44,611 bases of DNA, taken from the NCBI GenBank assembly GCA_025456425.1, contig JALOKP010000012.1, forward strand, positions 1-44,611, written 5' to 3'. The DNA is from Acidobacteriota bacterium. GTDB taxonomy: Bacteria; Acidobacteriota; Polarisedimenticolia; J045. Positions 15,810 through 22,945 of the stretch are shown in pieces; the stretch's first letter is position 1, and each line of letters opens with the position of its first letter. Made by a program: the position numbers and the translations under genes. A model generated the notes under the pieces. The model saw nothing but the letters and a program-made list of their open reading frames with translations. It had not been told where the DNA came from and made no database searches.

Positions 15810-16082
15810 ATGAGCGACAACGCACCAGGCGCGTGGCAGTGCAGCCGCTGCGGCGGTGAGGGTGCACGCCTGGCCGTGCCGCCGTGGCCGGGAACGCTGG
15901 GCCGCCGCGTGCTGGACACGATCTGCAAGGGCTGCTGGGACGAGTGGATGTCGGTGCAGACCAAGATCATCAACGAGTACCGGATCAACGTGCTTGACCC
16001 GGGTGCGTCGGCCGCGATCAAGGAGCAGATGCAGGTGTTCCTCGGCTTCAAGGAGCCGGAAGCGGGCGCCGGCGCGCCTTAG
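15810..16082 (+). CDS. YggX-family Fe(II)-trafficking-like protein with two CxxC pairs
   Basis: A 90-residue protein from ATG 15810 (GGGAGAGAGGGA just upstream). It matches the YggX/Fe(II)-trafficking family along its length: PPWPGTLGRRVLDTI, WDEWMSVQTKIINEYRINVLDP and KEQMQVFLGF. YggX proteins protect Fe-S enzymes and have one conserved N-terminal cysteine. This one has C11-x2-C14 and C39-x2-C42, a layout that could form a zinc- or iron-binding ribbon. It lies between the GWxTD gene and ispH, which makes a 4Fe-4S enzyme. An iron or Fe-S role is inferred. Confidence 0.82.
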   Translation: MSDNAPGAWQCSRCGGEGARLAVPPWPGTLGRRVLDTICKGCWDEWMSVQTKIINEYRINVLDPGASAAIKEQMQVFLGFKEPEAGAGAP

Positions 16083-16104
16083 CGCGAGCCGGAGGTCGCG
16101 GCGC

Positions 16105-16161
16105 GGATCGCGAAGTGCAGAATCGTGCGGTGAAAATGCAGCACGATCTCCTTTGCGATCC
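16105..16161 (+). ncRNA. 57-base two-stem inverted repeat, candidate structured RNA or operator
   Basis: The outer stem 16105-16115 pairs with 16151-16161 over 11 bp, one of them G-U (GGATCGCGAAG with CTTTGCGATCC). The inner stem 16122-16128 pairs with 16141-16147 (ATCGTGC with GCACGAT). A 6+3 internal loop separates the stems, and a 12-base loop GGTGAAAATGCA caps the inner one. It is more A/T-rich than its surroundings. It begins 23 bases after the YggX-like stop and ends about 200 bases before ispH. No U-tract follows, so it is not a classical terminator. I could not match it to a riboswitch family I know. Confidence 0.55.
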
Positions 16162-16184
16162 TTCCGCCGGGTGGGGTCCCTGCC

Positions 16185-16190
16185 TAGGCT
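16185..16190 (+). promoter_or_regulatory. -10-like element TAGGCT, possible ispH promoter
   Basis: TAGGCT fits the TAnnnT pattern seen elsewhere in the window, and the same hexamer precedes the sigma-factor gene. It lies within the palindrome GCCTAGGC. A 17-base spacer would put the -35 at TTCCGC, a poor match. If used, it gives a leader of about 160 bases containing the hairpin at 16285-16335. Confidence 0.35.
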
Positions 16191-16284
16191 CCGGTGCAGA
16201 TCCTCCAAGCAATGGAGCGCGCCCCGCCCGGCCCCCCCTCCCCCTACGCCGGCCGGAGGTGCCTCCAGGATGTTCCACGGTCCG

Positions 16285-16335
16285 GGCCCTCCGGTACGCA
16301 TCTCCCCGACGCGCCGCCGGAGGGCCGCTTCTTTT
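16285..16335 (+). terminator. terminator-like hairpin with U-rich tract 24 bases before ispH (possible attenuator)
   Basis: A perfect 10-bp stem GGCCCTCCGG (16285-16294) / CCGGAGGGCC (16317-16326) encloses a 22-base loop. Two bases later comes TTCTTTT (16329-16335), a striking T-run in this GC-rich sequence. The left arm can instead pair with CCGGAGG at 16253-16259, and that segment can also fold on CCTCC at 16262-16266. This gives mutually exclusive structures like an attenuator. It could also simply end readthrough from the upstream genes. Confidence 0.55.
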
Positions 16336-16359
16336 CGCGGGGCAGCGCAGGAGGATCGG

Positions 16360-17565
16360 ATGAAGGGCGACCCGCAGATCGTGCGCAAGGGCTTCGGTCT
16401 CAAGCAGGAGATCGCCGGGCAGCTCTCGTCCGACTACGCCTCAGGCCTGATCGACCGCGCCCGCGCCGCCGACTACCGGCTGGGCTGGCCGGGTCTGACG
16501 GTCCGGATCGCGAAGGAGTTCGGCTTCTGCTACGGCGTCGAGCGGGCGATCGACTACGCCTACGAGACGCGCAAGAAATTCCCCGACCGGCGGCTGTTCC
16601 TGACCGGTGAGATCATTCACAACCCGCGCGTCAACCTGCGGCTGCGCGAGATCGGCTACCTGTTCCTCGACGGCTCCTACGGCTCGACGGCGCGCTACGC
16701 CGACCTGGTGCCGGAGGACGTCGTACTGCTGCCCGCTTTCGGCGTGACGACCGGGATGCTGGACGAGCTGAAGCAGGTCGGGTGCCTGCTGGTCGACACC
16801 ACCTGCGGCTCGGTGCTGAACGTCTGGCGCAACGTCGAGAAGTACGCGCGCGACGGCTTCACCTGCCTGATCCACGGCAAGTGGAAGCACGAGGAGACGC
16901 GCGCCACCGCCAGCCGGGCTCTGCTCCACCCGGAGGGGCGGACGCTGGTCGTGCTGGACATGGCCGAGACCGAGGAAGTCTGCCGCTACATCCTCGGGGA
17001 CGGGGACCGCGCGTCGTTCCTGACGCGCTTCGCCGACGCGGTCTCGCCCGGCTTCGACCCCGACCGGCACCTCGAGCGGATCGGGATGGCGAACCAGACG
17101 ACGATGCTCTCGACCGAGTCGATGGCGATCGCGAATCGCGTGCGCGAGGCGATGCGCGAGCGCTGGGGCGAGGCCGGGCTGGAGGGTCGCTTCCGCAGCT
17201 TCGACACGATCTGCTCGGCGACGCAGGACCGCCAGGACGCGATCAAGGCGCTGCTGGCCGAGCCGCCGCAGATGATGATCGTGATCGGCGGCTTCAACTC
17301 GTCCAACACCGGCCACCTGACGGAGATGTGCGCGGCGCGGCTGCCGACCTTCCACATCGAGGAGGCCGGCCACATCGAGAGCGGCTCGCGGATCGTGCAC
17401 CTGCCGGTCGGGTCCCGGGTCCCGGCGGTGGACGAGGGCTGGTGGCCGGCCGAGGTGACCGAGATCGGGATCACCGCCGGCGCCTCCACTCCGGACCGCG
17501 AGATCGGCCGCGTGATCGAGCGGCTGCTGCAGATCCGCGGGATCGAGGACTCGGCGCCGGGCTAG
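16360..17565 (+). CDS. ispH: 4-hydroxy-3-methylbut-2-enyl diphosphate reductase
   Basis: IspH (LytB) performs the last MEP-pathway step, reducing HMBPP to IPP and DMAPP with a 4Fe-4S cluster. The 401-residue product has the three cluster cysteines at C57 (FGFCYGVERAI), C149 (DTTCGSVLNVW) and C285 (DTICSATQDRQDA). It belongs to the long plant/cyanobacterial class (HGKWKHEETRATASRALLH) rather than the roughly 310-residue E. coli type. The start at ATG 16360 is set by a strong GGAGG six bases upstream. The leader contains the hairpins described at 16105-16335. The stop TAG lies in a CTAG shared with the convergent FTCD gene. Confidence 0.93.
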   Translation: MKGDPQIVRKGFGLKQEIAGQLSSDYASGLIDRARAADYRLGWPGLTVRIAKEFGFCYGVERAIDYAYETRKKFPDRRLFLTGEIIHNPRVNLRLREIGYLFLDGSYGSTARYADLVPEDVVLLPAFGVTTGMLDELKQVGCLLVDTTCGSVLNVWRNVEKYARDGFTCLIHGKWKHEETRATASRALLHPEGRTLVVLDMAETEEVCRYILGDGDRASFLTRFADAVSPGFDPDRHLERIGMANQTTMLSTESMAIANRVREAMRERWGEAGLEGRFRSFDTICSATQDRQDAIKALLAEPPQMMIVIGGFNSSNTGHLTEMCAARLPTFHIEEAGHIESGSRIVHLPVGSRVPAVDEGWWPAEVTEIGITAGASTPDREIGRVIERLLQIRGIEDSAPG

Positions 17566-19232
17566 TCCAGCCCCCGCTCGACAGCGGCCAGCGCGGCCTC
17601 GCACCGGGCGCGCGCGGCATCCAGCGCCGTCGCGAGCCGGGCGGCCCAGCCGGCGCGCTCGGCCTCGTCGGGCAGGCCCGGGAGGTTGATCCGGACGTTC
17701 AGCGCCGCCCCTTCGGCCGCCGTCCTCGCGCACCAGGCGGCGACGCCGACGTCCGACATCGCGGCCGCCATGCCCAGCGCGGCCGCGCGCTCGACCAGCG
17801 CGCCCAGCTCGGCCGCGGCCTCGACCACCGAGAGCGGGACCTCGATCGCGCGGCGGGTCGCGGCCAGGATCGCGGCCTCGCGCTCGGCCTGCTGCCCGGG
17901 CGTCGCCTTCGGCAGACGGCGCGCCGCGACGATCGCGTCGAACGCCGCGCTGTCGTCGTCGATCGCGACCAGCAGGCGGTCCTTGAGCGCCTGGGCCGCC
18001 GTGCCGAGTTCCTCGAGCGCCGCGCGCTTCGCCGCGTCGGCGCCGCCGTGGGTCAGCGCCGCGACCATCGAGGCCAGGCCCCCGGCCATCGCACCGGCCA
18101 ACGCGGAGACCGACCCGCCACCCGGGGCGGGCGTCGAGCGCGACAGCTCGTCGGCGAAACCGACGAGCGACAGCGCACGCAGTCCGCGCTCGCGCGGGGC
18201 GAGCCGGTACTCGATCACGGCGCCGGCCGGATCGAACGGCTTGACGTCGTCGAGCCCCAGGCTCAGGCGGGCGGCGCGCACGAGGTCCGGCTCCGGCACC
18301 GCCGGGGTCCGGCCCTGGGCCGCCAGGTAGTGGCGGCCGGCCGCGAGCAGCGCGTCGAGCGGGATCAGCCCCACCAGCTCCGAGCCGGTGACGCGCAGCC
18401 CGCGGGCCCGCGCCTCCTCGCGCACGGCCTCGAAGGCGGCGTGCGGCGGGGTGACGGCGAAATCGAGCAGGTTGATCGAGACCTGGGCCCGCCCGAACTC
18501 CGGGATCGTCCAGCCGACGGCGCGGACTGCGGGCAGGCGGCCCGGCTTCATCACGTCGTTTCCGGCGGCGTCCTTGAGGAACTTGCCGTCCGGCCCGCGC
18601 GCCCGGCGCCCCTGCTCGCGGATCTCGAGCGCGATGTCGTGCGCCGGCTTCCGGTCGTCGGTGTTGAGGTCGACGTTGTAGGCGATCAGGAACGGCCGCG
18701 CCCCGACGACGGTCGCGCCCGAGCGGGGGTTGAACTCGGCGCGGCCGAAGTCGGGCGCCCACTCCGGATCCGCCAGCTTCGCGGCCAGCCCCTCGTACTC
18801 GCCCTTGCGGACCTCGGCCAGCGACTGCCGCGCGGGTCGGCTCGCCGCCCTTTCGTAGAGGTAGACCGGGACGCCCAGCTCCTCCGCGATCCGTTGGCCG
18901 ACGACCCGCGCCAGCGCGACGCAGTCGTCCATCGTGGCCCCGCCGCCGACCGGCACGAAGGGCACCACGTCGACCGCGCCGATCCGCGCGTGCGCGCCGG
19001 AGTGGACCCGCATGTCGATCAGGCGCGTGGCAGCCGCAGCCAGCCGGAAGGCGGCTTCGCCCACGGCTTCGGGCGCGCCGACGAAGGTGTAGACGGTCCG
19101 GTTCGTCTCAGCGCCCGGGTCGACGTCGAGCAGCTCGACCCCGGGAACCTCGCGGACCGCCGCCGCGACGGCGTCGAGCACGGAGCGGTCCCGCCCTTCG
19201 GAGATGTTCGGCACGCACTCGATCACTTTCAC
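17562..19232 (-). CDS. bifunctional glutamate formimidoyltransferase / formimidoyl-THF cyclodeaminase
   Basis: A 556-residue fusion. The N-terminal formiminotransferase domains are at about 1-300 (VIECVPNISEGRD, HSGAHARIGAVDVVPFVP, NPRSGATVVGARPFLIAYNVDL). The C-terminal four-helix cyclodeaminase is at about 350-550 (STPAPGGGSVSALAGAMAGGLASMVA). It moves the formimino group from N-formimino-glutamate to tetrahydrofolate and releases ammonia to give methenyl-THF in histidine degradation. Length agrees with animal FTCD (about 541). The start is GTG 19232 (VKVIECVPNISEG), overlapping the Gfo/Idh stop. No hutH, hutU or hutI is in the window. Confidence 0.92.
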   Translation of the reverse strand: MKVIECVPNISEGRDRSVLDAVAAAVREVPGVELLDVDPGAETNRTVYTFVGAPEAVGEAAFRLAAAATRLIDMRVHSGAHARIGAVDVVPFVPVGGGATMDDCVALARVVGQRIAEELGVPVYLYERAASRPARQSLAEVRKGEYEGLAAKLADPEWAPDFGRAEFNPRSGATVVGARPFLIAYNVDLNTDDRKPAHDIALEIREQGRRARGPDGKFLKDAAGNDVMKPGRLPAVRAVGWTIPEFGRAQVSINLLDFAVTPPHAAFEAVREEARARGLRVTGSELVGLIPLDALLAAGRHYLAAQGRTPAVPEPDLVRAARLSLGLDDVKPFDPAGAVIEYRLAPRERGLRALSLVGFADELSRSTPAPGGGSVSALAGAMAGGLASMVAALTHGGADAAKRAALEELGTAAQALKDRLLVAIDDDSAAFDAIVAARRLPKATPGQQAEREAAILAATRRAIEVPLSVVEAAAELGALVERAAALGMAAAMSDVGVAAWCARTAAEGAALNVRINLPGLPDEAERAGWAARLATALDAARARCEAALAAVERGLD

Positions 19233-20200
19233 GGGCGGGTCTCCTCCGTGCGGGCGATGGCGTCGGCGATCAGCGCGCACGAGCGGACCGCCGCGACCCC
19301 CTCCTCCAGCGGGATCGGCGACGGCCGGCCGGAGGACAGCACGGCGACGAAGTCGCGCAGCACCTCGCGCACGGTCGGAACGGGCTCGGCCACCGCCAGC
19401 GGGCGGCGCGCGTGCCCCTCGAGCTCGAACAGGAAGCCGTGAACGAAGTCGCCGACCAACTGTCGCTCGCTCCCGGCAGCCTCGATCCGGCCGCTGCGGC
19501 CCGAGCCGGCGCGGCTGTTGTCCAGCGTGGCGATCAGAGACCCGGGGGCGAGCCGCAGGGTCGCGGCGAACAGGTCGTGGGTCGCGCGGTGGTGGACCCG
19601 GCGCCCGAGCGCCTGCGCGAAGGCGACCTCGCTCCCGGTCAGAAAGCGCAGCACGTCGATCCCGTGGACGCCGGTGTTGAGCACCGGCCCGCCCTCGGCC
19701 GGATCGTCCAGCCAGGGACGGCCCGACCGCTCGAGTCGCTGGTTGAGCGCCAGCAGGTGCAGTTCGCCGGCGCGCGGCAGCGCGGCCGCCAGGGCGCGGA
19801 TGACGCTGTTGTAGCGCAGCGTGTTGGCGACCATCGCCTCGATCCCGGCCTGGCGCGCGGCGGCGGCGGCGCGCTCCGCCTGCGCCACGGTCGGGGCCAG
19901 GGGTTTCTCGACCAGCACCGGCTTGCGCGCCGCCGCCGCCGCCTCGACCGCGCCGGGGTGGCTCGAAGGGGGGAGCGCCGCGACGACGACGTCCACGGCG
20001 GGGTCGGTGGCGAGGCCGGCGAGGGTGTCGTGGTAGGCCAGGCCGCGGATCCCCGCCCAGGCCCGCCCCTCGTCGTGGCGGCGGCGGTGGACCGCGACCA
20101 GCCGCGCCCCCGGAACGTCGCCGGCGAGCAGGTGCTGGGCGTAGCGGATACCGTGGCGGCCGAGTCCGGCCAGCCCGATTCCGAGCATTTCGTGCGGCAT
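19229..20200 (-). CDS. Gfo/Idh/MocA-family NAD(P)-dependent oxidoreductase
   Basis: A 323-residue protein with an N-terminal Rossmann segment (GIGLAGLGRHGIRYAQHLL), the VLVEKPLAP motif near 95-103 with the active-site Lys, and a C-terminal domain with NTGVHGIDVLRFLTG. The family oxidises or reduces sugars, inositols and related substrates; the specific one cannot be read. ATG 20200 is used; ATG 20188 (MLGIGLAG) is an alternative. Its stop overlaps the FTCD start by GTGA, so the two are translated together, which is an odd pairing for a sugar-type dehydrogenase. Confidence 0.85.
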   Translation of the reverse strand: MPHEMLGIGLAGLGRHGIRYAQHLLAGDVPGARLVAVHRRRHDEGRAWAGIRGLAYHDTLAGLATDPAVDVVVAALPPSSHPGAVEAAAAARKPVLVEKPLAPTVAQAERAAAAARQAGIEAMVANTLRYNSVIRALAAALPRAGELHLLALNQRLERSGRPWLDDPAEGGPVLNTGVHGIDVLRFLTGSEVAFAQALGRRVHHRATHDLFAATLRLAPGSLIATLDNSRAGSGRSGRIEAAGSERQLVGDFVHGFLFELEGHARRPLAVAEPVPTVREVLRDFVAVLSSGRPSPIPLEEGVAAVRSCALIADAIARTEETRP

Positions 20201-20242
20201 GATTCGGTCCCGGCGCGTGATCCCGAGGGGGAGTGCGCCGGC

Positions 20243-20248
20243 ACTTTA
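20243..20248 (-). promoter_or_regulatory. -10-like element TAAAGT of the Gfo/Idh-FTCD operon
   Basis: TAAAGT on the minus strand (4 of 6 to TATAAT) is the only A/T-rich hexamer between this operon and the upstream gene end at 20284. It lies 42 bases before ATG 20200. Confidence 0.4.
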
Positions 20249-20283
20249 CCACGCGGCTCCGCCGGTCCGGAGCAGCCGCGGGC

Positions 20284-21468
20284 TCAGCGCTTGAGCAGCC
20301 CCATCAGCTTCGTGGTGGCGCGGAAGATCAGGCCCTGGTCCGGCTTCGCCGCGGCCGGTCCGCCGGAGCCACCGGAATCGGCCGCCGCGCCGGAGCCGGC
20401 CGGAGGGGTCGTCCCGGGAGCGGGGGCCGCGGCGGGCTTGGGCGGGTCGAGCCGGGACTTCACCCGGTCGGTCATCTCGACGAGGTAGCGCCGCCACGTC
20501 AGCATGCGCCGGGCCGCCTCGCGATCCGCTCCTTCGCTCTCGACCGCGCGCACCAGCGACGCCTCCGCCCGGGCATCGACCAGCGCGAGCGCGCGGCGGT
20601 CGTTCTCGAGCGCGGTCCGCTCGGCCAGCGGCAGATCGCGCCGCGCCAGCGAGCAGGCGGCCCAGATCTCGAGCAGCAGCGCATCCCCCGGCCGCGGCCG
20701 GTCTTCCTTCACCGCGCCGAGCAGCGAGATCGCGTCGTCGACCGGCGGCGGATCCTGGTGCGCGCCGCGCGCGGTCTCGCCTCGGGCGGCCCCGATCAGC
20801 CCGGCGGCCGCGCGCGCCACCTCGGCTTCGGCGGCCAGTTCGAGCGGGTCGGGCAGCAGCGCGAGCGCCGCTTCGACTGCGTCGGCACCGCGCGGAGTCG
20901 GGGCCGACTGCAGCACGAACCGGATCTCGCCCGCGACCTCGGCCAGGCGCGACCACTCGTGCGCGCGGGCCGCGAACGCCGTCGCGTCGATCGGCACCTC
21001 GGGCCCGAGCCGCTGCAGGCGGCGGGTCCGCTGCCGAACCGAAACGGCGCGGGTCAGCGCGTCGCGCATCGCCAGGTCCTGGACCTGGTTGCGCGCCACG
21101 AGCAGCCGCGCGAGGTCGCGGACCTCGGCCGGCCTGGGGTCGGGCCAGAGCCGGGCGCCGACCTGTTCGGTAAAGCTGATGCTCCCGACCGGAAGTTCGG
21201 CCAGCACCAGTTCGAGGGCCTCCTGCGCCGCGCTCTTGGCGCGTCCCAGGGGGGCCGGCATCTCCGCCGAGAGGGAGCCGACGGCAATCGTGCCCGGGGC
21301 CACCGCGGCGCGGCGGGTCGGGCGCGGGAGCGCGTCGTCCCCGTCGGATGGCACGCCGGGCGCGGCGGGGCGTGCGGGCGGCGCGCCCGGGCGCGGCCCG
21401 GGCCGGAGCGGCCGCGGCGCCACGCCGGTGCCGATCGTCTCCTTCCAGTGCTTGTTCGAGTCGCTCAT
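20284..21468 (-). CDS. hypothetical protein, helical, Pro/Ala-rich ends
   Basis: A 394-residue protein of unknown function. Residues 1-75 are Pro/Ala/Arg-rich and look disordered. About 75-345 is predominantly helical with many Ala/Leu/Arg heptad-like stretches (AQEALELVLAELPVG, LARLLVARNQVQDLAMRDALTRAVSVRQRTRRL). About 335-380 is a Pro/Gly/Ala linker, and the last residues are LIFRATTKLMGLLKR, a basic amphipathic tail. There is no signal peptide or transmembrane segment. It is divergent from the SpmA-SpmB fusion gene. I see no motif to assign a role. Confidence 0.65.
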   Translation of the reverse strand: MSDSNKHWKETIGTGVAPRPLRPGPRPGAPPARPAAPGVPSDGDDALPRPTRRAAVAPGTIAVGSLSAEMPAPLGRAKSAAQEALELVLAELPVGSISFTEQVGARLWPDPRPAEVRDLARLLVARNQVQDLAMRDALTRAVSVRQRTRRLQRLGPEVPIDATAFAARAHEWSRLAEVAGEIRFVLQSAPTPRGADAVEAALALLPDPLELAAEAEVARAAAGLIGAARGETARGAHQDPPPVDDAISLLGAVKEDRPRPGDALLLEIWAACSLARRDLPLAERTALENDRRALALVDARAEASLVRAVESEGADREAARRMLTWRRYLVEMTDRVKSRLDPPKPAAAPAPGTTPPAGSGAAADSGGSGGPAAAKPDQGLIFRATTKLMGLLKR

Positions 21469-21526
21469 GCGTGTCCCCGATGGAATGTCGTCGCCGGGGC
21501 GGCCCGGGGCAACCCGGGCCCTTTGG

Positions 21527-21532
21527 TACCAT
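21527..21532 (+). promoter_or_regulatory. leaderless -10 element TACCAT of the SpmA-SpmB fusion
   Basis: TACCAT (4 of 6 to TATAAT) ends seven bases before GTG 21540. The predicted transcript begins at the start codon, without a Shine-Dalgarno. Confidence 0.45.
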
Positions 21533-21539
21533 CCGGCGG

Positions 21540-22880
21540 GTGGGCCCCGTCTTTCTGATCCTGGTCGTCGTCTCCGTCCTGGCCGGGGCCTGGTCGGGAC
21601 GGATGCAGGAGCTGACCGAGGCCTCGCTTACGGGCGCGGCCCAGGCGGTCGAGCTGGCGATCGGCCTGGTCGGGACGATGACCCTCTGGCTCGGGCTGAC
21701 CGAGGCGCTGCGCCGGGCCGGACTGATCGAGGCGCTGGCCCGCGGGCTGCAGCCGGTCTTCCGGCGCCTCTTTCCGTCGGTTCCCGACGGGCACCCGGCG
21801 CTCGGCGCGATGACCCTCAACATGGGGGCCAACCTGCTCGGTCTTTCGAATGCCGCGACGCCGTTCGGGATCGAGGCGATGCGGCAGCTCGACCGGCTCA
21901 ACGGGCGGTCGGGGACGATCACCGACGCCCAGGCGCTGTTCCTGGCGATCAACACCGCCGGGGTCTCGCTGCTGCCGCTGGGGGCGATGGCGGTCCGCGC
22001 CCAACTGGGCTCGAAGGACCCGGCGGGGATCATCGCGACGACGCTGGTCGCGACGATCCTGTCGACCGCGGCGGCGATCGTCGCCGCCCTGGCGCTGGCC
22101 CGGCTGCCGTCCTTCCGGCGCAGCGCGCCGCCGGCGGCCGAGCCCGTGGCAGCCGGCGACGGAAGCCCCGGGGACGAGGGAAGGGCCGCCGCCGCCGGCG
22201 GGGACGGCTCCGATGAGGCCCCGCCGCCCCCCGCCACACCGCCGCGGCCGGAGGGGTGGCGCGTCGGCTGCGCGGCGGCGATCGGGCTGGCCGCGGCGGC
22301 CGGCGCGGGTCTCGCCCTGATGCGCGTCGCCGCGAGCGACGGGAACGCGGCGGCGTGGCGCTACGGCGTCTCCTGGCTGCCGCTGCCACTGCTGATCCTG
22401 GCCGCGGTGCTCTACGCCTGGACGCGCCGGGTGCCGGTCTACGCGGCGGTCGTCGAGGGGGGGAAGGAGGGGTTCCAGGTCGCGCTGCGGATCATCCCCT
22501 TCATGGTCGCGATCCTGACCGTCGCCGCGATGTTCCGCGCCTCGGGCGCGCTGGCCGGCGTCGAGCGGCTGCTGGCCCCGCTCGCCGCGCTGATCGGCTT
22601 CCCCGCGGAGGCGATCCCGATGGCGCTGATGCGCCCGCTCTCGGGGTCCGGCGCGCTCGCGATCATGAGCGACACGATGCGGGCGGCGGGCCCCGACAGC
22701 TTCGTCGGTTACCTCGTCTCGACGATCCAGGGCTCGAGCGAGACCACCTTCTACGTGCTCGCCGTCTACGGCGGGGCGGTCGGGCTGGCGCGCACGCGTC
22801 ACGCGATCCCGGCCTGTCTGGCAGGCGACCTGGCCGGAACGCTGGGGGCGCTGCTCGCGGTGCGGCTGCTCCTGGGCTGA
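21540..22880 (+). CDS. nucleoside-recognition (Gate) domain membrane protein, SpmA-SpmB fusion
   Basis: A 446-residue membrane protein from GTG 21540. The first half (about 1-190) matches SpmA: GHPALGAMTLNMGANLLGLSNAATPFGIEAM and NTAGVSLLPLG. After a roughly 50-residue acidic/Pro-rich linker, the second half (about 240-446) matches SpmB: VYAAVVEGGKEGFQVALRIIPFMVAILTV, PLSGSGALAIM and STIQGSSETTFYVLAVYGGAVG. SpmA and SpmB were named for spore-core dehydration in Bacillus, but fused homologues occur in many non-sporulating Gram-negatives, presumably as transporters of unknown substrate. Nothing else here suggests sporulation. Confidence 0.87.
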   Translation: MGPVFLILVVVSVLAGAWSGRMQELTEASLTGAAQAVELAIGLVGTMTLWLGLTEALRRAGLIEALARGLQPVFRRLFPSVPDGHPALGAMTLNMGANLLGLSNAATPFGIEAMRQLDRLNGRSGTITDAQALFLAINTAGVSLLPLGAMAVRAQLGSKDPAGIIATTLVATILSTAAAIVAALALARLPSFRRSAPPAAEPVAAGDGSPGDEGRAAAAGGDGSDEAPPPPATPPRPEGWRVGCAAAIGLAAAAGAGLALMRVAASDGNAAAWRYGVSWLPLPLLILAAVLYAWTRRVPVYAAVVEGGKEGFQVALRIIPFMVAILTVAAMFRASGALAGVERLLAPLAALIGFPAEAIPMALMRPLSGSGALAIMSDTMRAAGPDSFVGYLVSTIQGSSETTFYVLAVYGGAVGLARTRHAIPACLAGDLAGTLGALLAVRLLLG

Positions 22881-22887
22881 GCCGCCC

Positions 22888-22924
22888 GGGCCGCGCGGCC
22901 CCGCCGCCGCGCAAAACCTATATT
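22888..22924 (+). promoter_or_regulatory. 14-base palindrome and -10 element TATATT before the protease gene
   Basis: GGGCCGCGCGGCCC (22888-22901) is a perfect palindrome. TATATT (22919-22924, 5 of 6 to TATAAT) lies 17 bases after it, so the palindrome covers the -35 window. It could be an operator, or a hairpin ending the SpmA-SpmB transcript, which stops eight bases earlier. Confidence 0.45.
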
Positions 22925-22945
22925 GCCGGGCGGAAGGTGCGAGAG

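Noticed and set aside
16153-16190. Promoter TTGCGA ... TAGGCT before ispH
   Set aside because: The spacer is 26 bases, too long for a sigma-70 promoter. Only the TAGGCT hexamer is kept, at low confidence.
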